From NCBI GenBank assembly GCA_944389815.1, contig CALXNS010000112.1:1-51972 (forward strand): a DNA stretch of 51,972 bases, read 5' to 3'. The DNA is from an uncultured Victivallis sp. (GTDB taxonomy: Bacteria; Verrucomicrobiota; Lentisphaeria; Victivallales; Victivallaceae). Positions 17,031 through 24,497 of this stretch are shown here, one piece after another (within the stretch, counting starts at the first letter, position 1; every line of letters starts with the position of its first letter). Both the position numbers and the translations under genes were made by a program. Below the pieces are notes generated by a model. The model did not search any database and was not told where the DNA came from. It was given only the letters and a program-made list of their open reading frames with translations.

Positions 17031-19514
17031 CTTTTCCGGGAAGAAGAGAAGTTTCTGCTGGTCGAGCGTCACCCGGACGGCATCGGCTCCTTCGAAGGAG
17101 CCTTTGAGCAGCTCCTCTGCGAGCGGGTCTTCGATGTAACGCTCCACTGCGCGGCGCAACGGACGCGCACCGAATTCCGGTTCGTACCCCTTGGAGATGA
17201 GGAACTCTTTGACGTCATCGTCGAGCACGAGGTCAAGTTTGCGCCCGAGCAACCGTTCGCGCAATTTGCCAAGTTCAATATCGACGATGCCGATGAGATC
17301 GTTTTTGTCAAGTTTCCGGAAGACGATGATGTCGTCGACGCGGTTGATGAACTCCGGCTTGAAGAATTTCTTGGCGATTCCGAGCAGTTTTTCATCGGAC
17401 TTCTGCGTCTCGGATGCGGTGTCGCCTCCGAAGCCGAGCACGGAATTGCGGGCGAGCTGTTCAGCGCCGACGTTGCTGGTCATGATGATGATCGTGTTGC
17501 GGAAATCAATCCTTCTGCCGAGAGTGTCGGTGATGCGCCCCTCTTCAAGAATCTGCAGAAGCATGTGCATCACATCGGGATGCGCCTTCTCGATTTCGTC
17601 GAAGAGCACCACCGAATAGGGATGGCGCCGAACCTTTTCGGTCAATTCGCCGCCTTCGCCGTGCCCGACGTAACCCGGAGGCGAACCGACCAGGCGCGAG
17701 ACGTTGAATTTTTCCATGTATTCGGACATGTCCACCTGGATGAGCGCGTCGGCATCGCCGAACATGAACTCCGCCAGCGCCTTGGCCAGCAACGTCTTCC
17801 CGACGCCGGTCGGCCCGAGGAAGATGAACGATCCGATCGGGCGCGCCGGGTTTTTGAGGTCGGCGCGCGACCGGCGCAACGCCCTGGAGATCACCGAAAC
17901 GGCGTTGTCCTGACCGATGACGCTCTTCTTGAGTTCCGCTTCCATGCGCAGAAGCTTCCGGCTCTCGCCTTCCTGTAACTGCTGGAGCGGTACTCCGGTC
18001 AGTTTGGCGACGACGGCGGCGATGTCGGCCCGGGTGATTTCGGTTTTCTTATCGTTGCATTCGAGTTTCCACTTCTCCTGAAGGTCGGCGATCTGTTGTT
18101 TGAGTTCGCGTTCGCGGTCGCGCCAGCGGGCGGCGGATTCGAAATTCTGTTCGACGATGGCGCTCTCCTTGCTGGCGCGGGCGGAGTCGATTTCAGCTTC
18201 GAGAATCGTGGTGTCCGGCGGCGGCGTGACGCTGCTGATCCGGGCGCGTGCACCGGCCTCGTCCATGACGTCGATCGCCTTGTCCGGCAGGAAACGGCCG
18301 GAAATGTATCGGTCGGAGAGACGCACCGCCGCCTCCAGCGCCCCTTCGGCGTAGTGGACGTGGTGATGTTTCTCATAGGTCTGTCGCAATCCCTCGAGAA
18401 TCTTGATCGAATCCTCGACGCTCGGCGGATTGACCATCACCGGCTGGAAACGCCGTTCGAGCGCGGCGTCCTTTTCGATGCCTTTGCGGTATTCGTCAAG
18501 CGTGGTGGCGCCGACGCACTGAAGTTCGCTGCGGGAGAGCGCCGGCTTGATGATGTTGGCGGCGTCCATCGCGCCTTCGGCGCCGCCGGCACCGACGATC
18601 GTGTGCAGTTCGTCGATGAAGAGGATCACCTTGCCGGAGTTGCGCACTTCGTCGATCACCGCCTTGATCCGCTCTTCGAACTGGCCGCGGTATTTGGTTC
18701 CCGCGACCATCAGCGGCAGGTCGAGCGCGTAAATTTGTTTGTCCGCGAGCAGATCCGGAACCCGTTTGGCGACGATCGCCTCGGCGAGTCCTTCCAGAAT
18801 GGCGGTTTTTCCGACGCCGGCTTCACCGATCAGAACCGGATTGTTCTTGGTGCGGCGGCAGAGAATCTGAATGACGCGCTCGATTTCGTCGAGCCGGCCG
18901 ATGACCGGATCAAGTTCTCCTTTTGCCGCCAGTTCGGTCAGATTACGGCCGAAGGCGTTGAGCGCATTGAGTTCATTGCCGGGCCCTCCCTGGGGCGCGC
19001 CGCCGGGGCCGGTGCCGGATTGCGGCATGTCCGGTGCATCATCGCCGTCCGGGAGGTAATCGGAATCGAGCGTCTTGATGACCGCCTGGCGCACTTCATT
19101 GAGGTTGACCTTCAAATTCTGCAGAATGCGCGCGGCGGCGCTCTCTCCCTCGCGGAGAATGGCCAGCAGCAGATGTTCGGTGCCGATGAAATTGTAGTTC
19201 ATCGACTGCGCCTCCTGCGCGGCGAGCAGCAGCACCCGTTTGAGACGGGCGGTCAGCGGCAGCGGGCCGTCGGTGCGGGTTTCGCCGCCGGAGCCGCAGG
19301 ATTTTTCGACTTCCAGCCGGAGCAGTTCAAGGTTGAGTCCCATGGATTTCAGGACGTTGACCGCTACGCCTTCGTTCAATGCGAGAATGCCGAGCAGCAG
19401 ATGTTCGGTGCCGATGTAATCGTGATTGAATCGTTCCGCCTCCTGTTTGGCCAGCAGAAGAATCTGCCGGGCACGGGGCGTGAGATTGCCGAAGTGGTTG
19501 TCGTTATCCGCCAT
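17019..19514 (-). CDS. clpC: ClpC-type AAA+ unfoldase (ATP-dependent protease subunit)
   Basis: 831 residues. It unfolds proteins and feeds them to ClpP. Two N-terminal Clp repeats ([15 protein letters not shown] and its second copy [16 protein letters not shown]) are followed by a first AAA module (Walker A GEAGVGKT, Walker [10 protein letters not shown]), a middle region with a UVR motif ([21 protein letters not shown]) that marks ClpC rather than ClpA or ClpB, and a second AAA module ([22 protein letters not shown]). The C-terminal D2-small domain is complete. GAGGAGGAAC lies just upstream of ATG 19514. No clpP, mcsA or mcsB gene is adjacent. The linker at about 155-175 is rich in Gly and Pro. 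Confidence 0.96.
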   Translation of the reverse strand: MADNDNHFGNLTPRARQILLLAKQEAERFNHDYIGTEHLLLGILALNEGVAVNVLKSMGLNLELLRLEVEKSCGSGGETRTDGPLPLTARLKRVLLLAAQEAQSMNYNFIGTEHLLLAILREGESAAARILQNLKVNLNEVRQAVIKTLDSDYLPDGDDAPDMPQSGTGPGGAPQGGPGNELNALNAFGRNLTELAAKGELDPVIGRLDEIERVIQILCRRTKNNPVLIGEAGVGKTAILEGLAEAIVAKRVPDLLADKQIYALDLPLMVAGTKYRGQFEERIKAVIDEVRNSGKVILFIDELHTIVGAGGAEGAMDAANIIKPALSRSELQCVGATTLDEYRKGIEKDAALERRFQPVMVNPPSVEDSIKILEGLRQTYEKHHHVHYAEGALEAAVRLSDRYISGRFLPDKAIDVMDEAGARARISSVTPPPDTTILEAEIDSARASKESAIVEQNFESAARWRDRERELKQQIADLQEKWKLECNDKKTEITRADIAAVVAKLTGVPLQQLQEGESRKLLRMEAELKKSVIGQDNAVSVISRALRRSRADLKNPARPIGSFIFLGPTGVGKTLLAKALAEFMFGDADALIQVDMSEYMEKFNVSRLVGSPPGYVGHGEGGELTEKVRRHPYSVVLFDEIEKAHPDVMHMLLQILEEGRITDTLGRRIDFRNTIIIMTSNVGAEQLARNSVLGFGGDTASETQKSDEKLLGIAKKFFKPEFINRVDDIIVFRKLDKNDLIGIVDIELGKLRERLLGRKLDLVLDDDVKEFLISKGYEPEFGARPLRRAVERYIEDPLAEELLKGSFEGADAVRVTLDQQKLLFFPEKKEK

Positions 19515-19578
19515 AAATGTTCCTCCTCACAAATTGGCCACGGCCTGCGGCCGCGGCGCGGCCTTGCTTCGCAATGGT

Positions 19579-19606
19579 AATATAACCGGATTTTCCGGCA
19601 ATGCAA
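19579..19606 (-). promoter_or_regulatory. Promoter of clpC
   Basis: On the minus strand TTGCAT (19606-19601), a 16-bp spacer and TATATT (19584-19579). A CCGGA-ttt-TCCGG inverted repeat fills the spacer. A GC-rich leader of about 60 bp follows. Confidence 0.5.
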
Positions 19607-19607
19607 C

Positions 19608-19636
19608 TTGAAAAATCCGTTGCAATGCCGCATATT
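19608..19636 (+). promoter_or_regulatory. Promoter of mnmA-rlmH
   Basis: TTGAAA (19608-19613), a 17-bp spacer and CATATT (19631-19636), with the GTG start at 19664 about 28 bp downstream. It is back to back with the clpC promoter. Confidence 0.5.
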
Positions 19637-19663
19637 ATCCGAAAATTCAGGAGAATGTGTTCC

Positions 19664-20755
19664 GTGAAGAGGGAAAAAGTCATTGTCGCGCTGTCCGGCG
19701 GAGTTGATTCCTCCGTTGCCGCCGCGCTTGCGGTGCGGGCAGGGTATGAGGTGATCGGCGCGACGTTGCGGATGAAACACCCGGATCCGGCATTTTCGGC
19801 GGTGCAGTTCTGCGCGTCGAAGAACGACGAAGCTGTCGTGGACGAAGTGGTGCGCAAGCTTGGAATCGAACATCATTATCTGGAGTGTTTTCCGCAGTTT
19901 TTCAAACAGGTGCTTCAACCTGGTGCGCTCGAATACGGCGCCGGGCGCACGCCGAATCCGTGCTGCGTCTGCAATCAGGTGATGAAATTCGGAGTCCTTG
20001 AGGAATTGGCGGAGACGCTGGGAGCGACGCGGATTTTTACCGGGCATTATGCGAAAATTCGCCGTTCGGCCGATGGGACGGTTCGGCTTTTTCGCGGGGA
20101 CGATCCGCACAAGGATCAGAGCTACTTTCTCTATCGCTTGACCCGGAGGGAGTTGCGGAAGGTTGATTTCCCGGTTGGCTCCATGGCCAAGACGGACGTG
20201 CGCGCCGTCGCCGCAGAACTCGGACTGCCCACGTCGCGGAAACCCGACAGTCAGGATGCGTGTTTTCAGGTTTCCGGAGAGTGTTTCGGCGAAACGCTCC
20301 GTCGCGTATGCGGTCTTCCGTCGAAACCGGGTGCGTTTCTCTATCGCGGGAAGATCGTCGGCCGCCACAGGGGGGTGCATTGTTATACGATCGGCCAGCG
20401 CAAGGGACTGGGAGTGGCGCTCGGAGTTCCGGCTTACGTGGCGGCGATCGATCCGGAGTCGGGGAACATTCTGCTGGAGACGGATGAAGAAGCGCTCCTG
20501 CGCCGGGAGTTCGATGTGGAACAGATCAACTGGATCTCCGGAGTTGCCCCGGTTGCGGAAGGGGGAAGTCGTCGCGTGTCGCTTCAAATCAGGTACCGTT
20601 CCGCGCCCTCCGGCGCGGAACTCGAACCGCTCGCCGACGGTCGGATGCGTGTCCATTGCGATCAATTGCTGCGTGCGGTGACGCCGGGGCAGGCGGCGGT
20701 ATTCTACAATGGCGACGAACTGCTTGGCGGAGGGGTGATCTGCGATGTTGTTTAA
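19664..20755 (+). CDS. mnmA: tRNA 2-thiouridylase MnmA
   Basis: 363 residues from GTG 19664, chosen because AGGAG (19649-19653) is 10 nt upstream; an in-frame ATG at 19655 lies too close to that site. The protein puts sulfur on the wobble uridine of tRNA for Lys, Glu and Gln. The PP-loop SGGVDSS is near the N-terminus, followed by the target-binding TGHYAKI and HKDQSYFLY blocks. Catalytic cysteines are in TPNPCCVCN and SQDACFQ. YTIGQRKGLG and a C-terminal beta-barrel complete the family layout. Its 3' end overlaps rlmH by 11 bp, so the two genes for RNA modification are co-transcribed. Confidence 0.95.
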   Translation: MKREKVIVALSGGVDSSVAAALAVRAGYEVIGATLRMKHPDPAFSAVQFCASKNDEAVVDEVVRKLGIEHHYLECFPQFFKQVLQPGALEYGAGRTPNPCCVCNQVMKFGVLEELAETLGATRIFTGHYAKIRRSADGTVRLFRGDDPHKDQSYFLYRLTRRELRKVDFPVGSMAKTDVRAVAAELGLPTSRKPDSQDACFQVSGECFGETLRRVCGLPSKPGAFLYRGKIVGRHRGVHCYTIGQRKGLGVALGVPAYVAAIDPESGNILLETDEEALLRREFDVEQINWISGVAPVAEGGSRRVSLQIRYRSAPSGAELEPLADGRMRVHCDQLLRAVTPGQAAVFYNGDELLGGGVICDVV

Positions 20756-21182
20756 GGTTCTGGCAATCGGCCGGATCAAGGATCCGGCGATCCGGTCGCG
20801 CTGCGCCGAATTCGCCAAATGGCTCGGGCCTTACGCGAAGATCGAAATTTGCGAGCTGCCCGATTCGGATATGGCAGGCGAAGGGGCGGCGTTCGCACGG
20901 GCGCTGGAACGCGACCGGGGCGCTGCGCTTGTGGTGCTCAGTGAGGAGGGAAAAGAGTTCACCAGCGTCGAGTTTGCCCGGAAACTGGGGAGTTTTGACC
21001 GCAAGGTGATCTTCGTCATCGGCGGGCCGTGGGGGATCGCGCCGGAGATCAAGCAGCGCGCGGATCTGCTCTGGTCGCTCTCGAAATTGACGTTCACGCA
21101 TGAACTTGCCCGGCTGCTGCTGCTCGAACAGCTCTTCCGCGCGGTCAACATTCTCCGCGGCGGGAGTTATCACAACCCGTGA
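20745..21182 (+). CDS. rlmH: 23S rRNA (pseudouridine1915-N3)-methyltransferase RlmH
   Basis: 145 residues, slightly shorter than the usual 155. It is a SPOUT-class methyltransferase with the deep trefoil knot motif FVIGGPWG and the C-terminal TFTHELARLLLLEQLFRAV ... RGGSYHNP block, which closely fits RlmH. It methylates a pseudouridine in helix 69 of 23S rRNA. It overlaps the end of mnmA, which supplies its ribosome-site region (GGCGGAGGGG at about 20728). Convergent with hpt. Confidence 0.93.
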   Translation: MLFKVLAIGRIKDPAIRSRCAEFAKWLGPYAKIEICELPDSDMAGEGAAFARALERDRGAALVVLSEEGKEFTSVEFARKLGSFDRKVIFVIGGPWGIAPEIKQRADLLWSLSKLTFTHELARLLLLEQLFRAVNILRGGSYHNP

Positions 21183-21286
21183 GCGGGGGCCCAAATTACA
21201 AAGTATGTGTCGCGGGATGGAGCTCCGTGCATGTTACAGGGAGAGAACGTGAAATTCGTTGTGAGCGAGGAGCGGAACTCTAACTT
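21183..21286. other. Intergenic gap between rlmH and hpt
   Basis: About 100 bases between convergent genes, without a standard terminator. The stretch GCGGGATGGAGCTCCGTGC followed by ATGTTACAGGG (about 21212-21241) weakly resembles the 28-bp repeat unit at 15-98: the same GCGGG start, a small hairpin and a GCATGTWAC end. It may be a distant member, but the match is too weak to claim. Confidence 0.3.
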
Positions 21287-21793
21287 CTAATTCAACGCGG
21301 CGATGCAGGGCAGATTGCGGTATTCTTCGTCGGCATCGAGGCCGTAACCGACCAGATACCGGTCGGGAATCCGGAACCCGGCCCAGTCGGCATGCGCGAG
21401 CCCGTTCGGTCGTTCGATCGTTTTCTCGATCATGACCGCGGTTTTGACGTCGGCGGCGCCGAGCTTCCGGAAATATTCCACGACATGCCGGAGCGTGACG
21501 CCGGTGTCGAGCACCTCATCGGCGATCAGAATGTGCCGCCCGGCAGGATCGAGTTTGTGACGTGAACGGAATTCAAGTTCTCCGCTGCTGCGGCAGGCAT
21601 GGTAACTCGCGACGCTGAGCGTGTCGAGTTGAAGCGGCAGCCGGATGGCGCGCATCAGGTCGGCCGCGAACGGCAGCGCGCCGTTCATCAATGCGACCAG
21701 AATCAATGGCTTTCCGGCGTATGTTTCGCTGATTTCGTCCCCGAGCTGTGCGACGCGCGCGGCGATTTCGTCGGCGGAAAACAGAACCTCCAT
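21287..21793 (-). CDS. hpt: Hypoxanthine phosphoribosyltransferase
   Basis: 168 residues from ATG 21793, chosen for AAGGA upstream (ATG 21811 has none). It salvages hypoxanthine and guanine with PRPP to give IMP and GMP. The PRPP-binding loop ILIADEVLDTGVTL is typical; the N-terminal ALMNGALPFAADL corresponds to the PPi loop, and the C-terminal RIPDRYLVGYGLDADEEYRNLP is highly diagnostic. It is divergent from the SAHH-like and deaminase genes, a context that links it to purine released from methylation by-products. Confidence 0.95.
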   Translation of the reverse strand: MEVLFSADEIAARVAQLGDEISETYAGKPLILVALMNGALPFAADLMRAIRLPLQLDTLSVASYHACRSSGELEFRSRHKLDPAGRHILIADEVLDTGVTLRHVVEYFRKLGAADVKTAVMIEKTIERPNGLAHADWAGFRIPDRYLVGYGLDADEEYRNLPCIAALN

Positions 21794-21842
21794 GCGTTGG
21801 AATCCTTCCATAATGAGAACTCAATCTGAACCTGACTGGATA

Positions 21843-21871
21843 AATATAACCCTGTGCGGTTGTTTTTACAA
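21843..21871 (-). promoter_or_regulatory. Promoter of hpt
   Basis: On the minus strand TTGTAA (21871-21866), a 17-bp spacer and TATATT (21848-21843), about 50 bp upstream of the hpt start. Confidence 0.55.
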
Positions 21872-21937
21872 ATCCATTCCGCGCTCCGCGGCATGGGTTC
21901 TCGGTTCTTTTCCGGAGGAAATTTCGGAAAAATGCAG

Positions 21938-22071
21938 GGAATCCGGTTTGCGCGGCGCCGGATTCCGGAGTACATTTGAAAAACGATCGAATGCCGTCGC
22001 CGCGTCCGGCCCGGCACGGATGAGTCATCAATAAAGGAACCGGATACGCAGTCGCGTCTGAAGCCGGTTCC
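21938..22071 (+). promoter_or_regulatory. Structured leader of the SAHH-like/mtaD pair: two stable hairpins
   Basis: The hairpin GGAATCCGG/CCGGATTCC (21938-21946 with 21958-21966) is followed 70 bp later by GGAACCGG/CCGGTTCC (22036-22043 with 22064-22071), which encloses a second small stem ACGC-agtc-GCGT (22046-22057). The second hairpin ends 12 bases before the start codon. There is no T-tract, so these are not terminators. A translational control element, perhaps a riboswitch for a methylation-cycle metabolite, fits the genes downstream. I cannot match it to a named class. Confidence 0.4.
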
Positions 22072-22083
22072 GGGGTTGGAACA

Positions 22084-23139
22084 ATGCTGATTGATCTGCT
22101 TTATGATGAATTGAAAATGGTGTATCGTCCGGAGGAATATCCGGCGCTCGCGGAACAGATCCAGGTCTGGCGCGTCGAGCGTCCGCTCGCCGGACGGAAA
22201 ATCTTCGATGCGACACCGGTTTTCCGCAACACGATGATGAAATATGTCGCACTGCTCGCCGCCGGCGCCGACTTGACCGTCGGTTACGGTCGCGGCATCC
22301 CGTTCGATGAACGCGTGCTGGAAAAGTTGCGCACCTTCGGCGTGACGGTCGCGGACGATGAGGCGCTTCGGCGCGATTACGACGTCGTACTTGATTGCGC
22401 AGGTGTCAATGCCGATGTGAGAGCCGCATACGGTTATGTCGAGCTGACCCGTTCCGGAGCCGAACGTTATCGCGATTCGGCGCAGCCGGTTTTCTTCGCC
22501 GACGCCGGACGGATCAAGGAGATCGAAACCGCACTCGGCACCGGAGACGGATTCCGGCGGGGCATGGCGCATTTCGGATTCGGCGATTTTGCCGGGAAGC
22601 GGATCGTGGTTTTCGGTTGCGGCAAGGTCGGCTCCGGAGTCGTGATGTACGCCGCGCTCGGCGGAGCGGAGGTGACCGTCGTCGATGATGCGGCGCGGGT
22701 CGTGCCGCCGTTCGGCGCGTCGATCGTCGATCTCGGCGACCGCGCCGGAATCGAAGCTGCGGTGCGGGAGGCGTGGTGCGTCGTCTGCGCCACCGGGAAG
22801 CGCGGCGCGCTGTCCGGATTGTTCGATCTGAATTTATTGTCCGGCGGCGATGCGATCATCGCCAATATGGGCGTCGAGGATGAATTCGGTCCGGAGATCC
22901 CCGCCGAACGGGTGCTCAACGCGAAGGAACCGTTGAATTTCGTGCTGGAGGAACCGACCCATCTCAAATATATCGATCCGACGATGGCGCTCGATAATTA
23001 CGGCGCGCTCGAAATCCTCGGCGGAAGAGGCGCCCCCGGATTGAACACTCCGTCCGCCGCTCTGGAGGAGAAGATTCTGGCAACGGTTCGTGCCGGCGGC
23101 GTGATCGCGCCCGAACTGGGATTCCTGGAGAGGAAGTGA
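22084..23139 (+). CDS. S-adenosylhomocysteine-hydrolase-like NAD-binding protein
   Basis: 351 residues, shorter than true SAHH (about 420-480). A Rossmann motif GCGKVGSG (178-185) with AEVTVVDD, and a preceding GTGDGFRRGM block that lines up with the YGTGxSxxxGI region of SAHH, place it in that superfamily. The Lys/Asp/Asn catalytic cluster near that block is only partly kept (KEIETALGTG). The C-terminal HLKYIDPT-like tail is unusual. It lies 7 nt before an SAH/MTA deaminase gene. In methanogens a related SAHH homologue hydrolyses S-inosylhomocysteine made by such a deaminase. By this analogy the protein may act on SIH. Another NAD-dependent role cannot be excluded. Confidence 0.65.
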   Translation: MLIDLLYDELKMVYRPEEYPALAEQIQVWRVERPLAGRKIFDATPVFRNTMMKYVALLAAGADLTVGYGRGIPFDERVLEKLRTFGVTVADDEALRRDYDVVLDCAGVNADVRAAYGYVELTRSGAERYRDSAQPVFFADAGRIKEIETALGTGDGFRRGMAHFGFGDFAGKRIVVFGCGKVGSGVVMYAALGGAEVTVVDDAARVVPPFGASIVDLGDRAGIEAAVREAWCVVCATGKRGALSGLFDLNLLSGGDAIIANMGVEDEFGPEIPAERVLNAKEPLNFVLEEPTHLKYIDPTMALDNYGALEILGGRGAPGLNTPSAALEEKILATVRAGGVIAPELGFLERK

Positions 23140-23146
23140 AAAAATC

Positions 23147-24424
23147 ATGAAAAATTTATTGATCCGGAACGTCACCCTCGACGGCGACGTTTGTGATATT
23201 CTAATTAACGGCAACCGCATTGAACGGATCGCTTCCGGAATTCAAACGCCCGCCGGATACGTGATCGACGGCACCGGCAAGGCGGCGGTTCCGCCGTTTT
23301 ACAACACGCACACCCACGCGGCGATGACGCTGCTGCGCGGTTACGCCGACGACATGGAATTATTCCGCTGGCTCAACGATTACATCTGGCCGGCGGAGGG
23401 GCGTTTGACCGGGGAGGACATTTATGCGGGCACCCGGCTGGCGCTGCTGGAGATGATCCGTACCGGGACGGTGTTTTTCAACGACATGTACTGGTATCAG
23501 CCGGATGTGATCCGGGCGGTCGAGGAGATGGGAGTACGCGCCGCGATCGGATTGCTCTACATTTCCGGGAACGACGGCGAAGTGCTCGAACGGAATTCGC
23601 GCTGCAACGCGGAACTCATCGACTGGAACGGCGGCGATTCCGGGCGAATTCAGTTAACCCACGCGCCGCACGCGGTTTATTCGGTCTCGGAAAAAGTGCT
23701 GCGCCAGGTGGCGCGCGATGCGGAACGCGAAGGGCGGATCATTCATATCCACGCCGCCGAAACCGCACGCGAGGTCGAGGAGTGCATTCAGGCGCACGGG
23801 AGGTCTCCGGTTGCGTATCTCGATGAACTCGGCATTCTCGGTCCGCGGACGGTTCTTGCGCACGCGGTGCATCTTTCGGACGAAGATATCGCAATCATCC
23901 GGGAGCGCGGGGCGTACATTTCGCATTGTCCATGTTCGAATTTCAAGCTTGCCTCCGGACAGTTCCGTTACCGGAAGGCGGTCGAGGAGGGGGGATGCCG
24001 TTTCACGCTCGGAACTGACGGGTGCGCTTCGAACAACAATCTTTCGATGCTTGAGGAGATGAAGTTCGCCGCGCTCTCGGCCAAAAACGAGTCCGCGTCC
24101 CCGACCGCGGGACGTGACGGCGACATTTTCCGCGCCGCAACCAGAACCGGGGCGGAGGCGTTCGGCATCGACGGTGGTGTGATCGCGGAGGGGCGTCTGG
24201 CGGATCTGCTCCTCGTGGATTTGAACAATCCGCTCCTGGTTCCTGATTACAATTTGACGGCGAATCTCGTTTATTCGGCGGATTCGAGCTGCATCGACAC
24301 CGTGATCTGCGACGGCCGGATTCTAATGGAGAATCATCATGTTCCCGGCGAGGCGGAAATTCTTGAAGAGGCCCGCCGGGTCTGCGCGAAAATCGCCCGG
24401 TTTCACGAGGGAAGTTCCGTATAG
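23147..24424 (+). CDS. mtaD: 5'-methylthioadenosine/S-adenosylhomocysteine deaminase family amidohydrolase
   Basis: 425 residues of the amidohydrolase superfamily. Metal ligands are seen as NTHTHAAM (His55, His57), His in IHIHAAE, His in LAHAVHL and Asp in LGTDGCASNN, with the Glu of HAAE next to the substrate. The N-terminal small beta-domain and the C-terminal ADLLLVDL block are typical. The reaction removes the amino group of the adenine ring in MTA, SAH or 5'-deoxyadenosine, giving the inosine form. GGAGAGGAAG in the end of the previous gene provides the ribosome site. Pairing with an SAHH-like gene and a divergent hpt suggests SAH to SIH to inosine or hypoxanthine salvage. Confidence 0.85.
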   Translation: MKNLLIRNVTLDGDVCDILINGNRIERIASGIQTPAGYVIDGTGKAAVPPFYNTHTHAAMTLLRGYADDMELFRWLNDYIWPAEGRLTGEDIYAGTRLALLEMIRTGTVFFNDMYWYQPDVIRAVEEMGVRAAIGLLYISGNDGEVLERNSRCNAELIDWNGGDSGRIQLTHAPHAVYSVSEKVLRQVARDAEREGRIIHIHAAETAREVEECIQAHGRSPVAYLDELGILGPRTVLAHAVHLSDEDIAIIRERGAYISHCPCSNFKLASGQFRYRKAVEEGGCRFTLGTDGCASNNNLSMLEEMKFAALSAKNESASPTAGRDGDIFRAATRTGAEAFGIDGGVIAEGRLADLLLVDLNNPLLVPDYNLTANLVYSADSSCIDTVICDGRILMENHHVPGEAEILEEARRVCAKIARFHEGSSV

Positions 24425-24470
24425 TCGCGACCGCCGGAAAGGGGAAGAAGAAGGCGCGGCGACGGGAAAA

Positions 24471-24492
24471 TCCGGCCCGGTCCCGGGCCGGA
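24471..24492 (-). terminator. Terminator of the six-gene minus-strand operon
   Basis: TCCGGCCCGG (24471-24480) pairs with CCGGGCCGGA (24483-24492): a 10-bp perfect GC-rich stem with a minimal loop, followed on the minus strand by TTTT (24470-24467) and a TC-rich stretch. It closes the operon that begins at the regulator gene (33154). Confidence 0.8.
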
Positions 24493-24497
24493 CGGGC

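Noticed and set aside
18096..19580. 494-codon plus-strand frame opposite clpC
   Set aside because: clpC is unmistakable on the other strand; the frame is a shadow.
21212..21241. Fourth copy of the 28-bp repeat
   Set aside because: Only the start and end of the unit match, with several differences and gaps; too weak.
22036..22071. Known SAH riboswitch
   Set aside because: The position is right, but I could not match the conserved core of that class; kept only as an unnamed structured leader.
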